Shown piece after piece: positions 11,566 to 19,677 of a DNA stretch of 64,000 nt. The position numbers were made by a program, and so were the translations under genes. Where the stretch lies: the NCBI RefSeq assembly GCF_030166655.1, contig NZ_CP126446.1, positions 3,410,001 through 3,474,000 of the forward strand, read 5' to 3'. Each line of letters opens with the position of its first letter. The first letter of the stretch is position 1. This stretch comes from Pontibacillus chungwhensis (lineage in GTDB: Bacteria; Bacillota; Bacilli; Bacillales; BH030062). Under the pieces are notes generated by a model that saw only the letters and a program-made list of their open reading frames with translations, ran no database searches and was not told the DNA's origin.

Positions 11566-12756
11566 TTATTTATCGTTTAATGCTACTACGCCTGGAAGAT
11601 CTTTACCTTCCATGAACTCTAGAGATGCTCCGCCACCTGTAGAGATGTGGTCCATCTGATCAGCATAACCAAACTTCTCAACAGCTGCTGCAGAGTCACC
11701 GCCACCGATTACAGAATAGCCTTCTGTTTGACCTAGAGCTTCTGCAACGCCTTTTGTTCCGTTAGCGAATGTTTCAAGCTCGAAGACACCCATTGGACCG
11801 TTCCAGATCACTAGCTTAGAGTTCTTCACGATATCAGAGTATAGTTCGATTGTTTTTGGACCAATGTCCATTGCTTCCCAATCAGCTGGGATACTATCGA
11901 TGTTTACCACTTGTGTGTTTGCATCGTTAGAGAAATCATCGCCAACGATTACATCTTGTGGCATGTAGAAATTAACCCCTTTTTCTTTGGCTTTTTCCAT
12001 ATATTGCTTCGCAAGATCGATCTTATCTTCTTCAAGAAGAGATTTACCAATTTCGTAGCCTTGAGCTTTCACGAATGTGTAAGCAAGGCCGCCGCCGATA
12101 ATCAAGTTATCAACTTTCTCAATTAGGTGATCGATTACGCCGATTTTGTCCTTAACTTTCGCACCACCGATGATGGCAGTGAAAGGACGCTCAGGGTCTT
12201 TTAACGCATTTCCAAGGACGCGTAATTCTTTTTCCATTAAGAAGCCAGCTACTGCTGGAAGGTGATGAGCAATCCCTTCTGTAGAAGCGTGCGCACGGTG
12301 AGCTGCACCGAATGCATCATTTACATAAAGGTCTGCTAAATTAGCGAATTGTTTCGCAAGTTCTGCGTCGTTCTTTTCCTCACCCGGATAGAAACGAACA
12401 TTCTCAAGAAGAAGTACATCGCTATTTTCCATTTCAGAAATAGCTTTGTCCACTTCACTTCCGTAAGCTTCATCCGTCTTTGTAACGGTTTGGCCAAGTA
12501 GGTCACTTAGGCGTTTCGCTACTGGATCAAGGCGAAGTTCATCAACGGCTTCACCTTTCGGACGACCAAGGTGACTAGCTAAGATTACTTTTGCACCTTG
12601 TTCAGTTAAATGCTGGATTGTTGGTAACGCTGCACGGATGCGCGTGTCGTCAGTTACTTCACCATCTTGCATAGGTACGTTGAAATCAACGCGGCAGAAA
12701 ACTTTCTGGCCTTTTACATCTACATCCTGGATGGTTTTTTTCTCATTCACGTTCAC
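11566..12756 (-). CDS. pgk: Phosphoglycerate kinase
   Basis: Forms ATP and 3-phosphoglycerate from 1,3-bisphosphoglycerate. The 396-residue protein has the signature [11 protein letters not shown] near residue 19, SHLGRPKGE, the linker region and the nucleotide-binding [12 protein letters not shown] and [14 protein letters not shown] segments. The start is a GTG 8 bases after AAAGGAGGT. It is separated from gapA by about 270 bases holding a strong hairpin, so pgk and downstream genes may be transcribed at a lower level than gapA. Confidence 0.97.
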   Translation of the reverse strand: MNVNEKKTIQDVDVKGQKVFCRVDFNVPMQDGEVTDDTRIRAALPTIQHLTEQGAKVILASHLGRPKGEAVDELRLDPVAKRLSDLLGQTVTKTDEAYGSEVDKAISEMENSDVLLLENVRFYPGEEKNDAELAKQFANLADLYVNDAFGAAHRAHASTEGIAHHLPAVAGFLMEKELRVLGNALKDPERPFTAIIGGAKVKDKIGVIDHLIEKVDNLIIGGGLAYTFVKAQGYEIGKSLLEEDKIDLAKQYMEKAKEKGVNFYMPQDVIVGDDFSNDANTQVVNIDSIPADWEAMDIGPKTIELYSDIVKNSKLVIWNGPMGVFELETFANGTKGVAEALGQTEGYSVIGGGDSAAAVEKFGYADQMDHISTGGGASLEFMEGKDLPGVVALNDK

Positions 12757-12790
12757 GGATGAGGACCTCCTTTAATATTTTCCTTGGAAT

Positions 12791-12803
12791 GTGTCTAACA
12801 CCC
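12791..12803. repeat. Degenerate GTGTCNGACAC element
   Basis: GTGTCTAACACCC lies between pgk and gapA and differs from the consensus of the short palindromic elements at one centre base. It is single here and not strongly palindromic. Confidence 0.4.
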
Positions 12804-12930
12804 CTGTATGTACGTTTCCTTTTATTGAAGAAGACAAACGTGTAACAAGGGTTTGATTTGAATTCATAAAAAGAGTCAAATGGTAAAAATGTGGTGGGCT
12901 TCCATTCTTTTCATGCTTCTATCAAACAAA

Positions 12931-12973
12931 CATCGCAAAGGAGGAGGTTGCTCTCCTCCTGCACTTTGCGATG
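12931..12973 (-). terminator. Hairpin between gapA and pgk, possible partial terminator
   Basis: CATCGCAAAG and CTTTGCGATG form a 10-bp stem enclosing an inner GAGGAG/CTCCTC stem. Read on the minus strand it is followed by TTTGTTTG, a weak U-tract. It lies within the glycolytic operon, 57 bases after gapA, so it probably gives partial termination or stabilises the gapA 3' end rather than ending the operon. Confidence 0.6.
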
Positions 12974-13029
12974 GACACACATAATTTATACGGTTAACAG
13001 GAGTTGTTTTCCTGCTTATTTACGAAAAC

Positions 13030-14037
13030 TTAAAGACCTTTTTTCGCAAGGTATACAGCTAAGTCTACACAACGGTTAGAGTAGCCGCTCTCGTTATCGT
13101 ACCAAGAAACAACTTTAACCATGTTCTTCTCGATGCTTAGAGTTGAAGCTGCATCAATTGTAGAAGAAGCTGGGTTACCATTGTAGTCGCTAGAAACTAG
13201 CTCTTCTTCGCTGTAGCCAAGGATTCCTTTAAGGTCGCCTTCTGCTGCTTCTTTAAGAGCTTGGTTAACTTCTTCAGCTGTAGCATCAGTATCTAATTCA
13301 GCTACAAGGTCAACTAGAGATACGTTTGGCGTTGGAACACGCATAGCCATACCAGTTAGTTTACCTTCCATTTCAGGCATTACTTTCGCTACGGCTTGAG
13401 CAGCACCTGTAGTTGTTGGGATGATGTTTTGTCCAGCAGCACGAGCACGACGGTAGTCCTTATGTGGAAGGTCAAGGATTTGTTGGTCGTTCGTGTAAGA
13501 GTGGATTGTTGTCATCATACCGCGCTTAAGACCGAATTTGTCATTAAGAACTTTAGCATATGGTGCTAAGCAGTTTGTCGTACAAGAAGCGTTAGAGATT
13601 ACGTGGTGGCTAGCTGGGTCGTAAGAATCTTCGTTAACACCCATAACTACTGTAAGGTCTTCGCCTTTAGCAGGTGCAGAGATGATAACTTTTTTCGCGC
13701 CAGCATCGATGTGTTTTTTAGCATCGTCACGCTGAGTGAAGCGACCAGTAGATTCGATTACGATATCTACACCAAGATCTCCCCATCCAAGGTTAGCAGG
13801 GTCACGTTCAGAAAGAACTGTGATCTCTTTGCCACCGATTACAAGGTTAGATCCGTTAACTGTTACTTTCTCATCCAGTTGACCGTGTACAGAGTCATAC
13901 TGAAGAAGGTGAGCAAGCATGTTAGCGTCTGTTAAGTCGTTGATCGCTACTACTTCTACCTCGTCGTTTTTAAGAGACGCGCGGAATACGTTACGTCCGA
14001 TACGTCCAAAACCGTTAATACCAATTCTGATTGCCAT
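13030..14037 (-). CDS. gapA: Glyceraldehyde-3-phosphate dehydrogenase, glycolytic
   Basis: NAD-dependent oxidation of glyceraldehyde 3-phosphate. The 335-residue protein begins [16 protein letters not shown], has the active-site [15 protein letters not shown] with catalytic Cys near residue 152, the phosphate-binding segment with [13 protein letters not shown], and ends [22 protein letters not shown]. Adjacency to cggR marks it as the catabolic GapA rather than the gluconeogenic GapB. The ribosome site is AAGGAGGAA. The 42-base gap after cggR is where B. subtilis cleaves its cggR-gapA mRNA; I cannot tell from sequence whether the same happens here. Confidence 0.98.
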   Translation of the reverse strand: MAIRIGINGFGRIGRNVFRASLKNDEVEVVAINDLTDANMLAHLLQYDSVHGQLDEKVTVNGSNLVIGGKEITVLSERDPANLGWGDLGVDIVIESTGRFTQRDDAKKHIDAGAKKVIISAPAKGEDLTVVMGVNEDSYDPASHHVISNASCTTNCLAPYAKVLNDKFGLKRGMMTTIHSYTNDQQILDLPHKDYRRARAAGQNIIPTTTGAAQAVAKVMPEMEGKLTGMAMRVPTPNVSLVDLVAELDTDATAEEVNQALKEAAEGDLKGILGYSEEELVSSDYNGNPASSTIDAASTLSIEKNMVKVVSWYDNESGYSNRCVDLAVYLAKKGL

Positions 14038-14079
14038 GAAAAATTCCTCCTTAAGGTATATAGGTGTTTCTATTTCTAT

Positions 14080-15108
14080 CTAAAGGGAAGATCCCTTTAT
14101 TAGCTCTTTTGCTGCACTCTCATCGGTAATGAGTACATTGGATTGCCCCAGGTTAAAATAAGAAGAAATCGCCTTTGCTTTTGATTTACCACCTGCGACA
14201 GCAATAACACAATTAGTATGTTGTAAATCTTCTAATTGAATTCCTACTGTTCGCACTTTGTGCACAATATGGCCTTCTTCATTAAAATAATACCCGAAAG
14301 CCTCCCCTACAGCCTTTCCCTCTTGGATCGTGTCTATAACTTCTTGTGGCGTTTTTCGTCGTTCCGCCATCGTAATGGCATCACCAATACCATGAACAAC
14401 AACACCTGCACCACGAATCAGTTCTAACACGTCCTTAATAGAAGGTTCTTCGATAATGGTCTGATAGGATTCTTCACTGAGTGGATCAGGCACATAAAGA
14501 AGACGGTACGTTCCATTCGCTTTCTTTGCCATTTCAGCGCAAATGGTATTCGCTTGATTCTCCATGTGTTCCCCAAGTCCACCTCGGGCCGGGACAAATA
14601 AACAGTTTCCTGCTTGTTCAAGCGGAGTCATCATTTCAGCCACAGCTGCAATAGTTCCCCCACCGGTTACAGCTACTGTGTCGTCTCTACGAAGAATTTC
14701 CTTCATATACCGAACACACGCCTTACCCATTTCTTGTTTCACCCATGAGAGTTCATCGCTATCCCCAGGTACGATGACTACGTGATCGAGTTGTAAACGT
14801 TGTTTGACTTTTTGCTCCAAATCTTTGAAACCTCTTAATTCGTTCATGAACGTTTCCAGCTGAACGATTACATTCTTGCCAGTATTCGTCACATGCATTC
14901 CTTTCGTCGTCACTTCAATTAAACCTTGTTCATGTAAAAGGTCAATTTCCGTTCTGACGGTTCGTTCTGCAATGTTTAAATGATCAGCAAGACTTCTTCG
15001 TCCAATTGGTTCCATAAGCTGAATTAATGTTAGGGTTTCATATCTTCGTTGCATAATTGATAGTAAATCGGGGAATAGTTTACTCTGTAAGTCAATTAAT
15101 GCCCTCAT
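14080..15108 (-). CDS. cggR: Central glycolytic genes regulator CggR
   Basis: SorC/DeoR-type repressor of the glycolytic operon; in B. subtilis its DNA binding is relieved by fructose-1,6-bisphosphate. The 342-residue protein has an N-terminal winged helix (RRSLADHLNIAERTVRTEIDLLHEQGLI) and a sugar-phosphate isomerase-like effector domain with VAVTGGGTIAAVAE and VVHGIGDA. The ATG chosen follows AAAGGAGC by 6 bases and aligns with the B. subtilis start; the open frame extends 81 bases further upstream but through the operator. It heads the operon, with promoter and operator just before it. Confidence 0.95.
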   Translation of the reverse strand: MRALIDLQSKLFPDLLSIMQRRYETLTLIQLMEPIGRRSLADHLNIAERTVRTEIDLLHEQGLIEVTTKGMHVTNTGKNVIVQLETFMNELRGFKDLEQKVKQRLQLDHVVIVPGDSDELSWVKQEMGKACVRYMKEILRRDDTVAVTGGGTIAAVAEMMTPLEQAGNCLFVPARGGLGEHMENQANTICAEMAKKANGTYRLLYVPDPLSEESYQTIIEEPSIKDVLELIRGAGVVVHGIGDAITMAERRKTPQEVIDTIQEGKAVGEAFGYYFNEEGHIVHKVRTVGIQLEDLQHTNCVIAVAGGKSKAKAISSYFNLGQSNVLITDESAAKELIKGSSL

Positions 15109-15143
15109 GGAAAAGCTCCTTTGCTGTATGTAAGCTGCAGCGG

Positions 15144-15179
15144 GAGCTTTTTCGTCCCGCCTTGACGTATTCTGTCCCG
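15144..15179 (-). promoter_or_regulatory. CggR operator
   Basis: Read on the minus strand: CGGGAC-N6-CGTC-N4-CGGGAC-N6-GCTC. The B. subtilis operator is CGGGAC-N6-TGTC-N4-CGGGAC-N6-TGTC, so both CGGGAC half sites and all spacings are exact and only the TGTC halves have diverged. It starts about 35 bases downstream of the predicted transcription start, as in B. subtilis, and precedes cggR. Confidence 0.88.
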
Positions 15180-15220
15180 CTCGGGCCAAAAAAATACCTC
15201 AACGACAAGCTTACATATTT

Positions 15221-15249
15221 ATTGTATCAGTCCCCATACCCCCTTGCAA
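15221..15249 (-). promoter_or_regulatory. Sigma-A promoter of the cggR-gapA operon
   Basis: Minus strand TTGCAA (15244-15249), 17-base spacer, TACAAT (15221-15226). The start would be near 15214, leaving a leader of about 105 bases containing the CggR operator. Confidence 0.82.
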
Positions 15250-15257
15250 CAGACTTG

Positions 15258-15506
15258 CTAGCCCTTTTTTCTTTGTAAACGGTTACTTAAAGAAAAAAGA
15301 TCGATTTTCCCATAATCGACTTCTTTCCCGTCTATTTCTACTACAGGGATCATGAGACCGTATCGTTCAATTAACTCATCCTCTTCATAAATATCCCTTT
15401 CCCGGATCACAAAATCATAATCATAGGATAGCGTTTCAATTGATTCTTTAGCTTCATCACACAACGGACAATCTTTCTTCGTATATAAAACAATAGTCGT
15501 CGTCAA
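15258..15506 (-). CDS. Glutaredoxin-like protein
   Basis: An 82-residue thioredoxin-fold protein. The start TTG follows GAGGGGGTGA by 4 bases and gives an N-terminus LTTTIVLYTKKDCPLCDEAKE, where C-P-L-C is the redox pair at the start of helix 1. PVVEIDG is the cis-proline segment near residue 55. It belongs to the glutaredoxin-like DUF836 type. The start overlaps the last bases upstream of the sigL stop by being only 4 bases after it, so it is probably cotranscribed with sigL. Its end lies just upstream of the cggR promoter. Confidence 0.8.
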   Translation of the reverse strand: MTTTIVLYTKKDCPLCDEAKESIETLSYDYDFVIRERDIYEEDELIERYGLMIPVVEIDGKEVDYGKIDLFSLSNRLQRKKG

Positions 15507-15510
15507 GACG

Positions 15511-16785
15511 TCACCCCCTCTTCTTTCTTTTAGTAGACGATGGTATGTATAGGGATTCCCGATATTTTGCCACAGTTCTTCTTGAAATGTAAATACCAAA
15601 TTGATCATAAAGCATTTGGCTTAACGTTTGATCAGAATATGGCTTTTGTTTATTCTCCGTTCGAATCGTTTCTTTTAATAAATGTTTAATGGCTTCCGTT
15701 GACGTTTCTTGTCCATTCCTCATCCTCAAACCTTGTTGAAAGAAATCCCTTAAAGGCACAATTCCTTGTGGAGATTGAACATATTTATGACGAACAGCCC
15801 TGCTTATAGTAGATACATGAACCCCCGATACCTCAGCCACTTCTCTCATTCGTAGGGATTGCATCTCTTTAGCCCCATATTCAAAGAAAGGGACCTGTCT
15901 CTTTACGATCTCTTCCATAATAGCTTTCATATTCTGTTTCCTCTGCTCAATAGCCATCTGCAGCCACTTAGCATGTTGATACTTTTCTTCTAAATAAGCA
16001 GATGCTTCTTGATGTTCGTTTGATAAGGCGTACATTTCTTCATCGACGACCACTTTAGGTGTATTCCAAGGAGATAGTCTGACTACCCATTCGCCTTTTA
16101 CTTTCAACACTTCTCCATCCGGGACAATATAATCCTCTTTCACGGAGGAATACTGAATCCCTGGCCTAGGGTGGCAAGTCTGAATGACTTCTATTGCACG
16201 CTTTGCCTCTTCCATCGAAATTCCGTACTCATCTTGGATAGACTCCATGTCCTGGTCCGCCACCCATTGAATATGGTCATAGACGAGCTGAATCATATAC
16301 ATAGGATGTTGGTCCCGTTTTAATTGAATCGCAATACACTCTTGAAGCGACCTTGCTCCAACTCCAGCAGGGTGCAAAGATTGGATAAATGACAAAGCCT
16401 CTTCCGTTTCTGCTAAAGAAGCCCCACATACCTTGCTCCACTCTTCCACAGTGATATCCAAATAGCCATGATCATTAAGAGAATCGATACCGTATTGGAC
16501 CAAAGGAAGAAGAGTAGAAGGGATCGCACTTTCTACCAGCTGATCTTGCAAATGATCATGAAAGGACTTTTCTTGCACAGATTGAACGAACTCCAAGGAA
16601 CCACTCTGTCCCCCTTTTGGAATCGGAGAAGTAACAGACACTTCAATGAGAGGATTTACTTCGGCTTGGTCTTGAAGAAAGCGTACAAGGTCTTGTCCGT
16701 TATAAGCTAGCATTTCAATAGCTTGACTCAACCTTTGCGTCATCTTCCATGTTAACCGCTGCTCTTGATTCAATTGATGCTTCAC
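15511..16785 (-). CDS. sigL: RNA polymerase sigma-54 factor
   Basis: Directs RNA polymerase to -24/-12 promoters with AAA+ activators; in B. subtilis SigL serves levanase, arginine, branched-chain and acetoin catabolism. The 424-residue protein has the N-terminal Gln/Leu-rich activator-interacting region (LTWKMTQRLSQAIEMLAY), the core-binding region, the helix-turn-helix MREVAEVSGVHVSTISRAV and the RpoN box SRRTVAKYRE, which has Ser where the usual first residue is Ala. The GTG start follows GGAGGT. No sigma-54 activator is visible in this window. Confidence 0.95.
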   Translation of the reverse strand: MKHQLNQEQRLTWKMTQRLSQAIEMLAYNGQDLVRFLQDQAEVNPLIEVSVTSPIPKGGQSGSLEFVQSVQEKSFHDHLQDQLVESAIPSTLLPLVQYGIDSLNDHGYLDITVEEWSKVCGASLAETEEALSFIQSLHPAGVGARSLQECIAIQLKRDQHPMYMIQLVYDHIQWVADQDMESIQDEYGISMEEAKRAIEVIQTCHPRPGIQYSSVKEDYIVPDGEVLKVKGEWVVRLSPWNTPKVVVDEEMYALSNEHQEASAYLEEKYQHAKWLQMAIEQRKQNMKAIMEEIVKRQVPFFEYGAKEMQSLRMREVAEVSGVHVSTISRAVRHKYVQSPQGIVPLRDFFQQGLRMRNGQETSTEAIKHLLKETIRTENKQKPYSDQTLSQMLYDQFGIYISRRTVAKYRESLYIPSSTKRKKRG

Positions 16786-17005
16786 ACAGACCTCCGCCCT
16801 TCCTAGAAAACGATTTCATTTACTATTATAGCAAATCTATTTATATAGAAGAAAGCCGCTTCCCTCCCATAATCGGACTACTAATCCCCGCTTTATATTA
16901 AAAGGTCCGTTGCGAAAAGAGTGCTTGGGGCGGCTGGCGATATGTAATTGAACGGCCCGGCTTTTTAAGCAATCAATCCTAGGCTTATCCAAAGATTATT
17001 AAACG

Positions 17006-17038
17006 AAAAAGCCCGAAGCGGAAATTCCACTTCAGGCT
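17006..17038 (-). terminator. Terminator of the 48-aa gene
   Basis: Minus strand GCCTGAAGTGGAA and TTCCGCTTCGGGC pair with two G-T wobbles, followed by TTTTTCG. It lies 28 bases after the stop of the small gene. The rest of 16786-17005 shows no gene or clear signal. Confidence 0.8.
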
Positions 17039-17065
17039 TCATCTCTTCCATAGAGCTATATTTCT

Positions 17066-17212
17066 TTACTCTTTACCTTCTTTTTCATCCGAATCTTCTT
17101 CCAAGTTATGTTTAGCCTCGTTTTCGGCCATAATCTTCTCTCTTCTGCGGTCTAGCATTTCTTCTTTCTGTTCAGGTGTTAAGTGACGTCCTCGATCAAA
17201 GCGATTGAACAT
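17066..17212 (-). CDS. Small charged protein, 48 aa
   Basis: A short open frame with all marks of a gene: ATG 8 bases after AAAGGTGG, a continuous 48-codon reading frame and a terminator after the stop. The product begins MFNRFDRGRHLTPEQKEEML and continues with a highly charged helix, DRRREKIMAENEAKHN, then an acidic tail. It has no membrane segment or cysteine. I do not recognise a family. It is isolated between sigL and a tRNA gene. Confidence 0.65.
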   Translation of the reverse strand: MFNRFDRGRHLTPEQKEEMLDRRREKIMAENEAKHNLEEDSDEKEGKE

Positions 17213-17297
17213 ATTCTTTTCCACCTTTCATGATAACTAGATTAATTTTACATTTATCCATTTCCTTTAAACGGCATTAGATAAACCTCGCGATACG

Positions 17298-17336
17298 CAA
17301 AACGCCTTCTCTCAATGTGAGAGAAGGCGTTTTTAT
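17298..17336 (-). terminator. Terminator after tRNA-Arg
   Basis: AAAACGCCTTCTCTC pairs perfectly with GAGAGAAGGCGTTTT around ACATT on the minus strand, then TTTGCG. It starts 4 bases beyond the tRNA 3' end. Confidence 0.88.
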
Positions 17337-17339
17337 AAG

Positions 17340-17415
17340 CGCGCTCGAGAGGATTCGAACCCCCGACAGACGTAGGACCGGAACCTACCGCTCTATCCTG
17401 CTGAGCTACGAGCGC
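17340..17415 (-). tRNA. tRNA-Arg, anticodon CCG
   Basis: A 76-base cloverleaf: acceptor GCGCTCG pairs with CGAGCGC, D-arm GCTC/GAGC, anticodon stem GTAGG/CCTAC with loop TTCCGGT (anticodon CCG, reading CGG), and T-arm with GGTTCGAATCC. The 3' CCA is not encoded; the discriminator base is G. It is a single tRNA gene with its own terminator. Confidence 0.95.
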
Positions 17416-17535
17416 ATGTCATTAATTTTTCAGGACATATTTCATTATACGGTTCCCATTTTGAAAATTCAAGACCCATTTCACCCTGTATGACCTCTAC
17501 CGCTTTTGGAGATGCTATCTTCGAGGTGATGTTCT

Positions 17536-17946
17536 ATGTCATTGGCGGTTGGTATATGGGTATGCTTAATCTTTTCATTAATAATAATCGGAGGGCTTGG
17601 TATATTTCGTTATCCCATTCCTAGTTTACAAGATGATTCGTACGAGCCTCCTCATCATTCCCCAGGTCTTCGTAAAACTTACTATTCTCTTAGATGTTAC
17701 GGATTTCTTCCTTATACCCATGTTAAAGTAGGAAGAGTTCAAGTAGATCTTGCTTTGCTAGATGTGAAAGTTGCCATTTTATTTTATAAACCTGAAGATC
17801 TATTGCATCCTGTGAGGAAACGCCGTTTGAAGAAGAGGACTAAATTCTTAATTCGAAATGGGTGGAATGTATGGGAGGTAAGAGAGAAGGATTTGTCGAA
17901 GAATATTCATCAGGCGATCTGGCAAATACGAGCCCTTAGAAAATAA
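17536..17946 (+). CDS. Membrane-anchored protein with possible nuclease-like fold
   Basis: A 136-residue protein of unknown function. One N-terminal hydrophobic segment, WVCLIFSLIIIGGLGIF, is followed by about 110 cytoplasmic or external residues rich in Arg, Lys and Tyr. The segment VQVDLALLDVKVAILFY, then KRRLKKRTKFLIRNGWNVWEVRE, resembles the beta-strand, Asp, helix, G-W-x-V-x pattern of DUF559/Vsr-like PD-(D/E)xK proteins. The second acidic and Lys residues of the active site are not clearly conserved, so it may be inactive or unrelated. The start has GAGGTGAT 6 bases upstream. Confidence 0.6.
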   Translation: MSLAVGIWVCLIFSLIIIGGLGIFRYPIPSLQDDSYEPPHHSPGLRKTYYSLRCYGFLPYTHVKVGRVQVDLALLDVKVAILFYKPEDLLHPVRKRRLKKRTKFLIRNGWNVWEVREKDLSKNIHQAIWQIRALRK

Positions 17947-18074
17947 CGCTTATGAACGTTTAGCTTTATAGAAATGGGGAAAAAATGATTGTATGTGTAG
18001 CCGGAGCTACATACACTAATATAAGGGATCAAAAGGTCATCTACATAGTAAGCAACAAAACATCAATCCTTTTG

Positions 18075-18091
18075 TTTGACCTTTTTTGACC
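18075..18091 (-). promoter_or_regulatory. CtsR operator of clpP
   Basis: Minus strand GGTCAAA-AAA-GGTCAAA, an exact match to the CtsR heptad direct repeat. It overlaps the -35 hexamer of the clpP promoter, as expected for repression of clp genes that is lifted by heat or protein stress. Confidence 0.92.
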
Positions 18092-18104
18092 TTGCATGTA
18101 TGAT
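18076..18104 (+). promoter_or_regulatory. clpP: Sigma-A promoter of clpP
   Basis: TTGACC (18076-18081), 17-base spacer, TATGAT (18099-18104). The -35 lies inside the CtsR box. Confidence 0.8.
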
Positions 18105-18160
18105 AAAATTAATTCGGTACTTACTTAGTGTTAGAACACGATTTAAAGGAGGAGAATTTC

Positions 18161-18748
18161 ATGAATTTAATCCCTACAGTTATTGAACAAACAAACCGCG
18201 GTGAACGTGCATACGATATTTATTCACGTCTACTGAAAGACCGTATCATTATGCTTGGTAGCGCGATTGACGACAACGTAGCTAACTCAATTGTAGCACA
18301 AATGCTTTTCCTACAAGCAGAAGATCCAGAGAAGGATATTTCTCTATACATTAACTCTCCAGGCGGCTCCATCACGGCTGGTATGGCGATTTATGACACA
18401 ATGCAGTTCATCAAGCCAAATGTAGCAACAATCTGCACAGGTATGGCAGCTTCTATGGGTGCTTTCCTTCTAGCAGCTGGTGAACCAGGAAAACGCTCTG
18501 CGCTTCCTAACAGTGAAGTCATGATTCACCAACCACTTGGCGGAACTCAAGGTCAGGCATCTGACATTGAAATCCACGCAAAACGCATCATCAAAATGCG
18601 TGAGAAACTGAACCAAATCCTTTCTGAGCGCACAGGTCAAGACCTATCCGTCATCGAACGCGACACAGACCGTGACAACTTCATGACCGCTCAAGAAGCA
18701 AAAGATTACGGCCTAATTGACAACGTATTCGAACGTAGCCAAGGCTAA
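18161..18748 (+). CDS. clpP: ATP-dependent Clp protease proteolytic subunit
   Basis: Serine protease that forms the tetradecameric barrel used with ClpC, ClpX or ClpE. The 195-residue protein has the catalytic Ser in [12 protein letters not shown] (near residue 97), His in [12 protein letters not shown], and Asp in [15 protein letters not shown]. The ATG follows AAAGGAGGAG at the right distance and gives [20 protein letters not shown], the normal ClpP start; a longer frame adds 11 residues through the ribosome site and is rejected. The gene is monocistronic, with promoter, CtsR box and terminator around it. Confidence 0.98.
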   Translation: MNLIPTVIEQTNRGERAYDIYSRLLKDRIIMLGSAIDDNVANSIVAQMLFLQAEDPEKDISLYINSPGGSITAGMAIYDTMQFIKPNVATICTGMAASMGAFLLAAGEPGKRSALPNSEVMIHQPLGGTQGQASDIEIHAKRIIKMREKLNQILSERTGQDLSVIERDTDRDNFMTAQEAKDYGLIDNVFERSQG

Positions 18749-18761
18749 TTCATGCATTAGA

Positions 18762-18796
18762 AAAAGACCGCACTGATTATAATCAGTGCGGTCTTT
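18762..18796. terminator. Terminator after clpP
   Basis: AAAGACCGCACTGATTA pairs perfectly with TAATCAGTGCGGTCTTT. It ends clpP and, in the other direction, the membrane protein gene. Confidence 0.92.
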
Positions 18797-18797
18797 C

Positions 18798-19184
18798 TTA
18801 TGCGTAAACTTTCACCTTCGCAGAATCCCAAAGCCAAATAAATAGCGCTGTACTTACAACGTAAACATACCACTCCGGAGTAACAAATGGCGATTGATAC
18901 TCATTTAATAATGGGTTTATTAACAAATGCACAAGAAAAGACCCCACCAAAAAGGAAAGGAAATACTTCAGGCTATAATTTCGATCGCCGATCTTACGTT
19001 GTAAATAGATAAGAATAGGAAGAGCAAATAATAAATAGAGTAGAAAGAAAACGGCAAAGACTAAGAAGATCGCAAAGATCATTCCTTTTGAAACATCTGC
19101 CATGAAGCTTAATTCTACAATTAAATAAAAGAACGTCATAGACACAGCTGCTAGTAATATAATGACTAGATTTCGTTTATTCAT
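18798..19184 (-). CDS. Four-helix membrane protein of unknown function
   Basis: A 128-residue integral membrane protein with about four segments: residues 6-25, 36-60, 74-92 and 104-121. It has few charged loops and no motif I can link to a family. The ATG follows GAGGTGAT by 3 bases, a rather short spacing. It converges on clpP. Upstream on the minus strand lie two palindromic repeats and no obvious partner gene, so the function cannot be inferred. Confidence 0.65.
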   Translation of the reverse strand: MNKRNLVIILLAAVSMTFFYLIVELSFMADVSKGMIFAIFLVFAVFFLLYLLFALPILIYLQRKIGDRNYSLKYFLSFLVGSFLVHLLINPLLNEYQSPFVTPEWYVYVVSTALFIWLWDSAKVKVYA

Positions 19185-19300
19185 GAGATCACCTCTTCGA
19201 CTTCACTCATGAACTTTCCCTCTATCTCCCCATCAAAAACGCTCCTTTTTTTGCCTCCGTTCAACAGTGTAGTTAGGGCCGTTATGTTTAATGAGCGTTT

Positions 19301-19417
19301 GGGGTGTCTGGGGAACGACTCGCTTTCCACGGGCGAGCTGTCGAGCCTCCTCACTTCGTTGCGGGGTCTCGTCGACCTCTTTCTCCCGTAGGAGTCTCCC
19401 CGTTCCCCAGACACCCC
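19301..19417. repeat. Long palindromic repeat, class 1, copy B
   Basis: A 117-bp element inverted relative to copies A and C. Arms GGGGTGTCTGGGGAACG and CGTTCCCCAGACACCCC are perfectly complementary but unlike the arms of the other copies. The inner landmarks (GAGACTCC, GAGACCCC, GAGGAGGCT, CAGCTCGCC, GGAAAGCGAGT) are shared on the minus strand. Confidence 0.85.
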
Positions 19418-19502
19418 TGGCTAGAATTTTACGAACGGCCTTCAGCTTAAGGCCGGCAAAAAAGAAGGCATTTCCTATGTTTCCGTTATTCCCATTACAG
19501 AA

Positions 19503-19632
19503 AAGGTGGGCCTGGAAACTGCGAGACTCCCGTGGGCAGAAGAGCCTAGGTGAGACCCCGGAAGCCGGCTTTGCCGGCTGAGGAGGCTCACCAGCTCCCC
19601 ACAGGAAAGCGAGTAGTTTCCAGGCCCACCTT
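19503..19632. repeat. Long palindromic repeat, class 1, copy C
   Basis: A 130-bp element with arms AAGGTGGGCCTGGAAACT and AGTTTCCAGGCCCACCTT. It contains the class landmarks and an extra inner hairpin GCCGGCTTTGCCGGC. With copy B it fills the 19185-19677 gap; open frames crossing these repeats are chance products. Confidence 0.87.
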
Positions 19633-19677
19633 CCACTCATCTAAAGTTAACGGAAACAGCGCCCAAACTATGCCAGG

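Noticed and set aside
15109-15189. Longer CggR N-terminus (27 extra residues)
   Set aside because: The extension would be encoded by the operator, has no ribosome site, and the shorter start matches known CggR proteins.
19209-19640. Several overlapping open frames on both strands
   Set aside because: They run through the class 1 palindromic repeats, where GC-rich inverted sequence leaves frames open by chance; no ribosome sites.
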